A stretch of DNA of 64,000 nt, from positions 33,832,187 through 33,896,186 of the forward strand of contig NC_088301.1 in NCBI RefSeq assembly GCF_032854445.1. Direction: 5' to 3'. How positions within the stretch are numbered: the stretch's first letter is position 1; every line of letters begins with the position of its first letter. Source of the stretch: Liolophura sinensis (lineage: Eukaryota > Mollusca > Polyplacophora > Chitonida > Chitonidae). Of the stretch, positions 1 through 11,139 are shown piece after piece. Made by a program: the position numbers and the translations under genes. The notes beneath the pieces were generated by a model that ran no database searches, was not told where the DNA came from, and saw only the letters and a list, made by a program, of their open reading frames with translations.

Positions 1-904
1 AGAGTGACTAGAAGTATAAATTATATGAGATATGAAAGTTTTGTAAAGTGGTCACTGGGTTGTAACTGTTTACTCTGATTTAGGGCATCACGCACACATG
101 CACTTCAGCACTACATACCTATTAGAAATACACCATCTCCAGCTAAATTGAAGCTTTATGGATGGCATATGAAACCCGCCATAGCATGCCATTATTTAAA
201 TTATAGCATAAACCTTAAGTACGCACACTCAAAATAGCTTCAAAGCAGATAGAGTTTTATTACAATCAGCGATGATTTTTCATTAACATAATGTACATAT
301 GGTTTTTACTAGTTTTCTATATTTGTTCTAATATCTTTTTCGAATCTAACAGAGGAATTTAGATATCGAGAATCGGAGGTAGGTCATTTGGAAAGATTCT
401 TGGGCAAAATCAGACACGAGTGTGACAATTGATACTCTAGGGCCTTCTTGTATCCCTTTTATTGTGATGTATTCCATATACAGTTGTAGCATAATCCTCC
501 ATATTTCTAAAAAACTCAGCATTTCTAAAGCAACATGCACCTATTTAAGCGTCTTATAAGAGGCAAGATCAGAAGTGACTTGGTTTCCAACAACAAAAAT
601 ACTAAATGACACGAGACGGGAGGGTATAGTGTCATCATTCCTTACCAGTTCAACTTTCAAGCAAGAAATATGAGAAAAGGTCGTTGAAGTGTAAACTTGC
701 ATGCATCAAACGCCTTTAAATACTGAGACATAAACTTAATCATTAGTAATTTAGCTTGTAAAGTATGTTTTCGTGGAAATATTTCAGTGTATGTAGTTGA
801 ACTAGAAAACTAGTTGTTAGAAACCGGATCAAATACCCGATCGAATATCATTAGATTCTTTAAACTGATTTGCTTGTTGCGTAATGCTACAATCCAGCTT
901 TTCT
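1..904. other. AT-rich non-coding DNA
   Basis: I see no splice-framed exon, RNA gene or recognisable repeat here. The 64-codon minus-strand frame at 346-540 has no coding character beyond chance length for AT-rich DNA. Confidence 0.5.
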
Positions 905-1112
905 TCTCTTAGATGACGGTGACCACGTTTATAGGTCGAGGAGTAAACTGTAGCCCTTCGTTAAATACCGGTACCGGATAAACCTCCTGACTAGATGCCT
1001 CAACGGATGCAGGGAAAGCTTGATTCAAGTGCCTGCATCGAGCGAGTGTATGATCAAGCGCTTTGTGGTTGCAGGGACTCGCCGGTTTAACCATCTGAGC
1101 AATCCTCCTCCC
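905..1112 (-). repeat. tRNA-derived SINE, diverged
   Basis: Read on the minus strand this starts with a tRNA-like head (GCTCAGATGGTTAAACCGGC resembles a box A region). It continues through a body that includes AGGAGGTTTATCCGGTACC and a GGGCTACAGTTTACTCC block. The same order of blocks occurs at 1455-1615, 8228-8490 and 58290-58480, so I treat it as an interspersed family. No clear poly-A-like tail or target-site duplication is visible, and the distal 3' part appears lost. The 60-77 codon frames across it are shadows of the repeat. Confidence 0.5.
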
Positions 1113-1454
1113 ATCCTCTCTCCCGAAGATCAATATTTCCAATCGCCCTTCGCGTTCGTAAAAATATTGATCATCTCGATGAAATATCAGGCTTTATACT
1201 AACACAACACGCTGGTATAACTTACAGGACTTTTATGATTCATCATATTTCACAAGAGATAACTACGCGTATAAAAATACGGGGGTAGGCCAATTCACTA
1301 ACTTAACTTTCTGAAAAAAAGATTTTTTCAGGCAATATGACCAATTCTCAGTTGCCGTTTAGGAAGTAGAAAAAAGCAGTCTGGAACTTTTAGAGCAAAC
1401 AAAGCTAAGTGTTCAGAACATGATTACCATATTTATCTAAAGACTGTTTGAAGA

Positions 1455-1615
1455 CAGCCACCGCCGACCTCGACAAATATCTGAAAAACCTCCTGGCTCA
1501 AATCCGCGGCCGAAACATGGAGTGCTGGATTCGAAAACTTCAATGATCAAGGTTCTGCTTGTCGCCGTGAACCAGAGCCTTCATCATCTGAGCCAGCGAG
1601 CCACTCGATTTTGTT
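1455..1615 (-). repeat. tRNA-derived SINE, second copy of the same family
   Basis: On the minus strand a tRNA-like head (GGCTCGCTGGCTCAGATGAT) is followed about 55 bases later by a box B-like TTTTCGAATCCAGC. The body motif AGGAGGTTTTTCAGATATTT and GTCGAGGTCGGCGGTGG follow. The block order matches the copy at 905-1112, with many substitutions, indicating an old insertion. The 3' tail is missing. Confidence 0.5.
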
Positions 1616-4600
1616 ACAATAATGCGACTCAAACACTCAGGCCTATCAAGTAGCAAAACGTAGACTTTAGCATACGCCGTACACACAGGTATTTTAACCA
1701 TGCAGGCGGTGAACCTATAACCAGTACCATTAGGCAATATAAGCATTGACTTAGCAGTGATTACTGCTTGTGTGTGTTGTTCTATAGGCTATGTTAATAG
1801 AGGAATCTGTCACAATAGTTCTTCACATTTATTATTAATATACTCATCTGAGACACCCCTCAAAATGTATACCTGTATGTACATTTTTGTTGTTAAAACT
1901 TGTTTTAGGGCCTAAGGAGGCCAAACTTTATCTCATGCTCACGCACGTCAGAAGTGTGTGTTTCAGAATCAAATTTAGAAGAAAAGTTGACCCCCAGACC
2001 TTCGACATGTAGTTATATGAGTTATGGCTTTGCCACATAACGGGGTAAATAAGTGCACGAGTGACATTTATCTTTTGATATGCTTGGTTTGTATCATGTG
2101 GCTTTGTGGCCAGACGACAAACTATACATTTTACGTAGATGTCACCGATAAATCACGACTGAATGCGTATTTACTAAAATCTGTTAATTTTGTCAGACAA
2201 GGCGGTTCTCCACGAAATTAGCCCTTAATTAACGAAATCTTGGGATTGGTTGACCACATATTCCCCAATGCTGGACGAACAAGACTTAACAATAAGATTA
2301 TGTCAAATTTAACGACAGAAATTAATCCAAATTTTATGTTCGACTTAATGGGATAATATTCGTGTGGGTAAAATTATAAAGGAACAGAACGCAGATTACC
2401 TCATACGTTTATTCTCAGATGTGCGTAGACGGTAGACCCATAGTGAAGTCGTATGGTACATATATTTTCAGCCTGGCGTTTATATATGAAGACATATTTC
2501 GTTGTGAATGTTACCATTGTTTGAAGGCAACATAGAAACCTGACAGCAAATGTACCTGTATGTATGAGATAGACGAATGGTACATGGAGATACACGTGTG
2601 AGATATTTTAGAGCCAAGCGACAAATACAGAGAGTGTCTTTTCAAGGAAGACTTAAACCCAACATACATATGACATAAGCTGTCGATGTTAATAAGAAAG
2701 ACTTAGCGCCATTGTTACCAAAATGGCTGCCTCCAATTGCAGATTAACACATTGTGTAAGCTCGTATGATTTTGTGATGAAAAATGAGGCAAAACTATTC
2801 CTTTGTTTGAAGATTAGTTTGATCAGGGGTGTATGAGTGTTCTTCTTTTAAGGGTGCCCATAAAGGAAAATACTTTTAAAAATTCAAGTATGCATCACTA
2901 AATACATCGCTTCAAACTATGCATAAATATACTTTCATTTATTTTTCTTATATTTTTGTGAAAAGAGTTAAACGTGCCCAAACATTTGAATTCTAAGGTG
3001 AGCTTTATGGATCATACTATCAGAGGGTATCAAAATATGTTCCCAAAGTTCCTTCCTTCTGGGAAAAAATTACATGACGTCAGAGTTCCTAGATACAGTC
3101 AGTATGACTCACAAAGCCCACCGAAGTATTCAAATATTTTAATGCTTTTAAACACCGTTAAAAAAATCCGAAAAAAATAAATGAATGTATTTTTATGCAC
3201 TTTTCAGCTGTTTTCATGAAGAACCTTACTTCGTATTTTAGGTTTCTTTTACTTTAATTTATGAATTGTTTACAATTGTAAATGACACTATTCTCTGCAA
3301 GATTTATTGTTGTTTTTTTCTCATACACATAAAAAAACAACACTAGCGCGTGTCTGTTGTAAATATATCTAATGACTATACCGCAATGGCGTTACGGCAT
3401 TCAGGTTCCTCAGTGCTTAGAAGTATGCTCGTTAAAATCAAATTTAAGTATTTTAAGTACGGGTGAAAAAAAGGCAACAAAGAATGAAGGATGGTTTAGG
3501 AGCCCATTTTTTGCTATAAAATCCGCATCAATTTTTCCAGAGAAGTTTCAAACAATGAGCTTCTGTCTTCTACAGATTGATAGCTCTTGAAGGCACAAAT
3601 TCCTGGTTATTATAAAGTGACAAATTTTGACTTTAAGAACTTTAAGGTAGTCCATCAAACTTCGTTCTCATGTTTATACCTATATGGAACGGATAAGCAA
3701 GCGACATTGTATTTGCGTAATACTTATGTTCCCTTTCCGTTTTGACATAGTTAATGTTGGACACATCTTTTTGCACCCTAAGCGCGTCTCTAAAAATTCT
3801 GTCTTCAAAGACAGCAATAAAACTTAACTGTGTCGTCTGTGAGGAAGACTCAACGACATTGATAAAATGTATGATCGCGTCGCTCTACCGATATTTGCTC
3901 ACCCAATCCACCCACGCAGTCGTCCTGTGACCACATTTAATGGAGAAATGGAAAAAGAGCTACAAATGACAAAAGATATACACACAATGGATGATGACGA
4001 CATATCTTGTTACCCTTCTTTTACTGAGTGACATCTAAATCGCTTCAAAGGTTCAGTGTAGACCAGTTTTTCACCAGTATATACGCTCTGATGTTTATTG
4101 ATTTGCGTTTTGAAACAATTATTTAGCTATCGGTTGAGTTTACGATGGAGACATGCCTTCGATTGTAATGAGCGTCCTTCATCATAATCCCAAATCACCA
4201 TGCAGGCCCGTCACATTTTACGCACTATTTCTGAAAACCATAAATGAATACAGTGTGTACAAACTGCATGGAAGTGTAAGAGGATCACACTGGCTTTAAG
4301 TTGATGCACATGTACTTTATCAGAGGCATCTAAAATCATTAGTCCAGATAAATCGTTGTCCGCCCTGTATGTACAAAACTTTCGAATTTTTCTTGTCATT
4401 GTTTCCATTGTCATTTAAAACCTTTTCCGCGATGTTCCTGTGAAAGGGCATCATTCAACTTGGATGGGGAAACGCCATTGCAAATTAATCTCCCCCCCTC
4501 CCTCCCCTCATGTGAAAGTGATGATAGGTAACGCTAGACCTTTAAACGGTACTGGAGTAGAGATTTTGGTTGAGAGTATAAATAAACTGCAGGCAATCTC

Positions 4601-6734
4601 GAAAGTTATCAAGAGACTCCGACGTTACACACATTCCCTGTAGCACTTCAGAGACAATTTAAAAGGCTGTTTGTCATATGTTTCAAGAAAAAAAAAAGCA
4701 CAAATACATACAGGAAAACAAAAGGTGAATGACGTAAATAAATCATAAATGTACATAAGTGCATTATGGCTCGTGAATGTCAAAATGTTATTAATGTTGG
4801 TGAAAGTGTGACGTAGGTTTTGCTTCGGTAGGACTAGCGTCTCTAGAATGCATTTGCATATTTAACTACATTAAGACGTCTCAGGTAAGACATTAACCAA
4901 GAAGTCCTTACAAAATGCCATGTAGAAAGTTTTCTTACAAAACCTTATAAGCGTGCCGGTTAATAATTAATCGGTCGCTTGCTAAACGCCCACGTTCGTC
5001 GGATTTGTTTAAAAATGAAAAGGCTCTTCCCTAAAAAAATTACAACTCCGCACAAAAGAGCCATATAATAGCACAGAGATGATGAAACGAAAACTAGCAA
5101 AGCAGATTAGCACGGACATAATAGACAGATATATATGCGAAAAAAGAAAAACTTGTGGAGAGAAAAAGAAACCTCCGAAAGATGCAGAGCGAGTTAATAA
5201 AATACGGTGAAAGATATGTAATGTTTATCGGATAATTGCATAAACTGGTTTACACTACCAGTTTACGAATGCTGAAGAGGAACACTCCGATTGTCAAAGT
5301 CTCACTTTAATGTGATAGTGAGATGTCACGGAAGACAAAGACTCTGCAAAAAGCATGGAGATGTAAGTTAATTTGGTATTGTTGACAACCTGGGAGGAAA
5401 AAGAATTTAGGCATCAAAAAGAACAGTAATTACACAATCAAAATATGCTGACAGTATGAAAAACACCCGTCTTGGTCATTAATAACATTTATTGGCGCAT
5501 TAATTGAGTTATATTTGAAACAAAGCATGCGAGTGTTTTTTAACACTATTAGTTTTTGCAACCACTCTTGGCGCCAGCGTTGCTGAACTTCCTAATACTA
5601 GATCAAGTGGAATATGATATAGTTCATAGTTTGCAAACCTTAATTCATTAATAACACACCTCTTTTAGCCCTACAGTATCATGTCACATGTCTTTACTAT
5701 GCATAACGCTAATGAATGCATTTTGTTGGGACAGATAACAAATTAATACATATTGCCAGTATAAGCTAAACTTTAAACTTGTTTTTAATAACTATGCGTG
5801 AAATTAGATAAACTCTTACAAGCAATTGCTTTTCATATGTCTAAAAAGTTTGGCAGAATATATCTATGCCAACGCTTGGGAAAGTGACGAACTGTTTAAA
5901 TAAGCAAGTTATTTTTAAATGTATTTAAAGATTCAAATCGCTCTTCCACGCAGAGTATTAAGCGAGGTGTGTTTGAAAAGCTAACTAGCTGTGTTCTAAT
6001 TCCCACACCAAACAGACCAAATAAGTTCGTGACCCGTAAGTGGTTAGTCACATATTCTTAAGCGATAATTAAGAGCGACCAATGAGTCATCTGATTTATT
6101 GACTCTCCGATCATGATTCAGATGACCTTGACCTTTCCAGTTAATTTAGTGTACAATTTAAGTCACATCATTAGAGTGCCCTAAACCTGTTCACAGAGAA
6201 GCACAAAAGAAAACATTATCGTACCATACATTACGCAAAACTATACAACAAAAGTATTTCCCGAGCATTTATATTGTTTGGTTTGTGATAAAATGTAACC
6301 TTTCTTACTTAAATCTGATACTTAACATTGACGTTAAGCATTGTACTATTTCAGACTTTTCAACAAAAATGTGCAATTTTCCAAACGCACGAAGCAAATT
6401 TGACAAGATCTTACATTAACCATTGCTAGCCAAAGACAACTTAGGAAATGTCTGAACATTATCAGTATTACCTAAAAATTAACACATTTTATTCCAAGAC
6501 TGACGTAAAGGTGATGGAATAAAAGAAAAACTTCGAAATGCCAAGCCTAAGACTTAGGCTAGATTTTGTTAACCATCACTCTCATGAGAAATACGCTCTT
6601 GTTTATTCATACCGCGAATTACAAATGTTAGGTATACGTTGCCATTCTGTGGAGAGTTATTTAATGTATTAAACGAAATGCAAAAATCTTAAGCTGGTAG
6701 ACAGCATCGCCAAGACCTGTACCTTTGTTTTTGT
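1616..6734. other. Non-coding DNA with short hairpin and C-run
   Basis: No convincing exon was found in these 5 kb. Visible structure is limited to a perfect 12-bp inverted repeat (TGTTGTTTTTTT, 11-base loop) at 3308-3342 and a pyrimidine run CCCCCCCTCCCTCCCC near 4491-4507, which could form a G-quadruplex on the minus strand. The minus-strand frame at 4211-4414 (67 codons) has mixed composition but no good splice signals or recognisable domain. Confidence 0.5.
3308..3342. repeat. 12-bp perfect inverted repeat (T-run hairpin)
   Basis: TGTTGTTTTTTT at 3308-3319 is the exact reverse complement of AAAAAAACAACA at 3331-3342. A loop of 11 bases separates the arms. It may be chance in AT-rich DNA or the remnant of an element; no further terminal repeat extends it. 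Confidence 0.6.
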
Positions 6735-6749
6735 TTTCATGTATTTAAT

Positions 6750-7030
6750 TATTTAAAATGATAACAAAAAAACAGTTTGAGTAATTCTAGACCTAATATA
6801 GTCTAATAACTTGTGATTAACATTATCACGTTTTATATATGTCTAATATTTCTCAGGACATAATGCTATAGAGAGCGAATCTGTTGCTACTATTTAAGCA
6901 TTTACATGAAAAGTTAGAATAAAAACCTAACTGAGCTGCCAGATTTCACCCGTTACAAGTGACCATTTTCAACTACATGTATCACACCGTCTTCACTGCT
7001 CTGTTTCACTTTAGTCGCTTACATGTATAT
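6750..7030 (+). repeat. Unnamed dispersed repeat, copy 1
   Basis: Contains CAGTTTGAGTAATTCTAGAC, then a GTTGCTACTATTTAAGC stretch, then GCATTTACATGAAAAGTTAG, then CTGCTCTGTTTCACTTTAGT. These blocks recur in the same order, diverged, at 7760-7925 and 7985-8200, and in part near 17130. No terminal inverted repeats or coding frame were seen, so the class is unknown. Confidence 0.4.
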
Positions 7031-7759
7031 CTCGCGACAATCATGAAATATTCCTCAAACAAAAAAGATCTTGATTTGCTCCACTGTAAAATTTGACCGC
7101 GTAAACAAAAGGTCCCCCGGGCTTGTGTATGTTACATGTGATCAGTGATTGGCATATAAAAGTACTCCACTATATTTAGATACCACAGAATTCGAAGAAA
7201 ATCATCGAGTTAATTATTTACTACGAAAAACCTGTTCATCTGAGAAATCTAGGTCAGTGTGTGTTCTAATCCTTGTCAGCACAAACTCAGTGTATTTTGA
7301 TGTTAATTGATTGTTGCAAGGTAACACACACACTGGAGATCTTTTAAGAAAGCGGCGTTCTATCTTTAGGTGATACGTAGCTATGAAGAGTTTTATTATG
7401 GACAAGTGTCTTTCGGGTGAGATAAAGAAAAATATTGCAAAGACTACTTATGTTGGTGGGGTTGCAGGTGTAGTGTATCTACATGTGATCTAACATTCAT
7501 TTGTGCTTCCGATTTTCAACACAATAGTGTATGACATATCTGTGACGTCGTATTCGATCATTTCGTCACCAGTGCTTACATTTCTGCAAGTCTAAGCGGC
7601 TGAACAAGTTTATCCATCACTCCTCCAGCAGCTTTTAGTTATAGCCTATTTCTTTATGCTCAACATAAAGCCAGGAAATACCTAGGATGTGGATTATCAG
7701 GTCTTTGGTCTTAACTGACTCGGAATTACATGAAGAGCATTCTCGCTGTGGGGTCTGCC

Positions 7760-7925
7760 ATGGTTTAAACCTCATTCTGCCTAAGCCATTATGCTTTGTA
7801 AGTTGTTACCTTTACATGAACAGTTAGAATAAAGCCCAGTACAACAATAGGCTGAGTTCCACCAACTATCAAACTGTCGTCGTTGCTCTGGATTTACCCT
7901 CTTGGTTGTAATCTTTTATGTCCTG
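7760..7925 (+). repeat. Unnamed dispersed repeat, copy 2
   Basis: CTGCCTAAGCCATTATGC, AAGTTGTTACC, CTTTACATGAACAGTTAGAA and GTTGCTCTGGATTTACCCTC match the blocks of the copies at 6750-7030 and 7985-8200 in order and orientation. Confidence 0.4.
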
Positions 7926-7984
7926 GACCTACCTGCATAAATCAGGATTCTGCTAGTGAACTCCCCTAGATTTGTTCCTTCCCA

Positions 7985-8200
7985 TCATTTTTTTTTGAAA
8001 ATGTATTTTGAGTGATTCTAGATCTGTGACATGTATAAATTGCAATCAAAACCACAGCATATATTTTCCTTACCTAATTTCGCCTAAGCAATGGTGTTAG
8101 GTAGCCTTTAAGTTGCTACTTTAAAGCATTTACATGAACAGTTGTAATTTAACACTGAGGTAAATGCACAAGACGTTTGGTTACCAGTATCACATTTTCT
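7985..8200 (+). repeat. Unnamed dispersed repeat, copy 3
   Basis: TTTTGAGTGATTCTAGATCT corresponds to the block near 6775 of copy 1. CGCCTAAGCAATGGTG and GCATTTACATGAACAGTTG correspond to blocks of copies 1 and 2. The three copies within 1.5 kb suggest old local duplication or repeated insertion. Confidence 0.4.
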
Positions 8201-8227
8201 ACGATGATAAGGGGTGTAACCGTTTGT

Positions 8228-8490
8228 CTTTATAAGTCATTTATTTCATTAATGTTCGACACCATGCTCAAAGATTTTCCGCTTTTATGACAAGAGTCAG
8301 ATTTATGGTTGGAGGAAATCGAAGAGTTCGGAGTAAACCACATACCTTTAACAGATACATGACAATTCTCTTGAATTATGGCCCATAACTGGATTCGAAC
8401 ACGCTTCCTCATTTTGTACCTGATGGTCAAACTAGCCCTTTCCCCATCAGAACCAGAGAGACTAAACAGTATGTGTCCCATTTCACAATG
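8228..8490 (-). repeat. Full-length diverged tRNA-derived SINE
   Basis: Read on the minus strand: a head with box B-like GTGTTCGAATCCAG; a body with GTGGTTTACTCCGAACTCTT and CGATTTCCTCCAACCATAAA; the conserved 3' core (TCATAAAAGCGGAAAATCTT, then GAGCATGGTGTCGAACATTA); and a GAAATAAATGA tail. This is the most complete copy linking the head seen at 905 and 1455 to the common 3' end seen in the other SINEs of the window. The 83-codon minus-strand frame over it is a by-product of the repeat. Confidence 0.6.
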
Positions 8491-8499
8491 TCACCTTAT

Positions 8500-10990
8500 T
8501 GCTATTTACAATAAATGCTGAGGTGATTTTACGGGGATTAAAATGAGAGTCGATATATTTCCACCTTAATTTTATTTTGTTTTCTATTGTAGAAGAACAA
8601 ACTTGGTACGTTGCAATATTTAACGTCATCTTTGAGGATTTATCATTTTTTTGACTCATCTTCCCAGGTTCAACGTGATGCTATTTATATAAAAAAATAG
8701 TTTTATCTGTGTAACTGGATAGACTGAGTTAGCGAAATGTATCATATTTAAGTTAATTTGACACTATTGTTTGTGTACGATGTGCTGTGAAGTATTTTGG
8801 CAATTCAACCTTATCTGAAGAGAAAAAATATGTATTTCACTTATTACATACGTCAGAGATGAATGCCTGAGATAGAAAAATGAAGGACGTTCTAGAAAGG
8901 TCTGTTCAGTTCACTAAAGCCCACATCTCCAGGGAACACACCTTTTTATGGTCTACATATGTGTTCATATAGTATACATATATGTCTTAATTGAATTCCT
9001 CTCCTTTGATCTCATTATGTCGGGACGGATGAAAACAAAACATCATTTCCGCGTTCAAAGCCACGATCCTTACAAATAAAGCCACAATTATGGAGACTTC
9101 ACTAGTTTAATGACATTATACTGAAACGCCCTGTATGTCTGAACGAAGTTTCGTTCACAAATCAGTGTTATCTTCTGGTAGAATGACTGACTGAGAAGGA
9201 GAGGTATCAGTATAGTTTTACCAGTTTTATTTTCAGTGCATTTCCTTTAATAGTATGAATGTCAAAATACTTTAGCTCCACTTTTTTGTTCTCGGATTTT
9301 AGATATTGAGCCTAACTGTTGGCCTTGTTTTTTACTGACCACCCAAATTGTCCATCTCCGGCAATCCGCAATCGCTGTCAAACACAGGCTGCTCATCAGT
9401 GATGTAACCTGACGAAGTAAACAATCGTTTATAAAGTAATTTATCGTAGGAGTTTTTCCCCAGAGTCTTTCTCGGTAGACAGGAAGCGGTGGCAATGATT
9501 AATCAATCTGCAGAAAAACAACATGACAGTTGTTGTAATGCCGTATCAAGGACAATGTCCCTGGATATAGATGTGAGAGATTCAACATGACTTGACTCCG
9601 TATAGTATTTTGAGCATTTGTTTATGTTTCCAGGGTACTTTAAGTTCTAGAAAATATACTTGACCTATCGTTATATTAGAAGAATTTTACTATCGTCAAC
9701 GTTTTCATAATCAAGTTTTAGAGGAGAAAGAAAAAAAATTAGTAAAAAATATGAGTAGGACAGCTCTCTACCTCAGACGGTCCTATTATTATAGGCCTTT
9801 CAACTGATGAGCCCTTCCTTACACATTACGGACTACTTTTTCTCCATTGTTATTGCAATTTGGATAATGTCAAGGCTACGGTGATAGGGACCACTCCTAG
9901 CAGTCTTCACGTTACACTATTCTTTTAAAAATATTTAAATTTAGTGTTCAGATGCCGCTTGTAGGAGGTTATGGCCACTTATCTGACGTTCTGCCGTGAA
10001 TCATCATGGTATAAGCACAGTACTTTACTCTTAATCAAATCTCTCCATCGAAATAGAACTCTTAGAATGGACTTTGCCAACACGCGTCCATTGAGACGTT
10101 ATCGATGATTTATGTGTAATGTCAAGCGGGTTAAATTTTAGTACAAATTACTCTTCATTCGTAAAAAGGACCTGGGTGTTGTCAGACAGCTACAGTTATT
10201 ATGGCTTGATTTAGGCGCCGAGGAGGTAAAAAGAATTGAACTAAATGTGTTTTATTTTCATCACGCTAATAGTTTTTCGCGAGTCACTTAAGACAATAGG
10301 CCGTCCACAGAACAGGGGCACATAAAATATTTTACCTTTGACCTTTCAGAGTAAACAATCTGACTTAATTTTTAGCACAGCGCACTAGCCATTTTTTAAT
10401 GTCTTACCTTGTTATTAAAAATCAAAGAAAGATTTCTTACTGAAAAATGTCTCATCGGAACTTGAGTCTAATCCTTCCTATGACACTCAGTAATAACAAT
10501 TGATTATTTATAGACAGTGCATGCAAATGTCCAGGATTTTGAAGGATGGGAGGCATAGGTTTTCTAGCCTCTCTAGGTGGAACATACTTAGGAACTTATT
10601 CGCCTTAGTTAAAACAATACAGTGTGTTGAGAAAGCTTAGGAAGAACATAGAGGATAAAAATCTTAAAGATAGCTATCGACTGAAACGGCGATCTATGAT
10701 CAAGGAAATGTAAGTTGGAAAACAAAATCTAAAGAATTCCTCACAACAGTCTGGAAGAAATGGTTGTCTTTTCATGTGTTTACTAACAGCTGGTTTGAAG
10801 ATTTACTTATCAACAGATACTAGCAGCAACTAGGTTGAATACAACAACAAAAGCAACAAAAAACCCCCCAAAACAAACAAACAAACAAACAAAAAAATCG
10901 ATCTAGACTTGTCATCTGGCCAATGCGGTCGAGTTTTCGAATCCAATTTAAGCTGTCTCGGCCGCATTTTTAAGGCAGGAAGTATATCGT
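8500..10990. other. Non-coding AT-rich DNA, nothing distinctive
   Basis: No splice-supported exon, RNA gene or repeat recognised. A short (CAAA)n run with a C-run at about 10860-10895 is the only low-complexity tract. The 77-codon minus-strand frame at 9262-9495 lacks supporting signals. Confidence 0.5.
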
Positions 10991-11001
10991 GTATATCACA
11001 A

Positions 11002-11126
11002 ATTTATTTATTTACTTTATTTCATGGTTGTTTTACGCCGTACTCAAGAATATTTCAGTTACTGAACGTCGGCCAGCGTTACGGTGGGAGGAAACCGCAC
11101 AGAGCTCGGGGAAACCTACGACAATG
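11002..11126 (-). repeat. 5'-truncated SINE with 11-bp target-site duplication
   Basis: Reading from the tail on the plus strand: TTTATTTATTTACTTTATTT, then TTTTACGCCGTACTCAAGAA, then GGTGGGAGGAAACCGCACAG. This is the conserved 3' core and body without the tRNA head. The element is bounded exactly by an 11-bp direct repeat GTATATCACAA at 10991-11001 and 11127-11137. A target-site duplication around a head-less copy indicates LINE-type target-primed reverse transcription that stopped early. Confidence 0.8.
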
Positions 11127-11139
11127 GTATATCACAATG

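Noticed and set aside
8370-8450. Possible tRNA gene with GTTCGAATCC box B on the minus strand
   Set aside because: It is the head of a full-length SINE whose body and tail follow immediately; no acceptor stem pairing.
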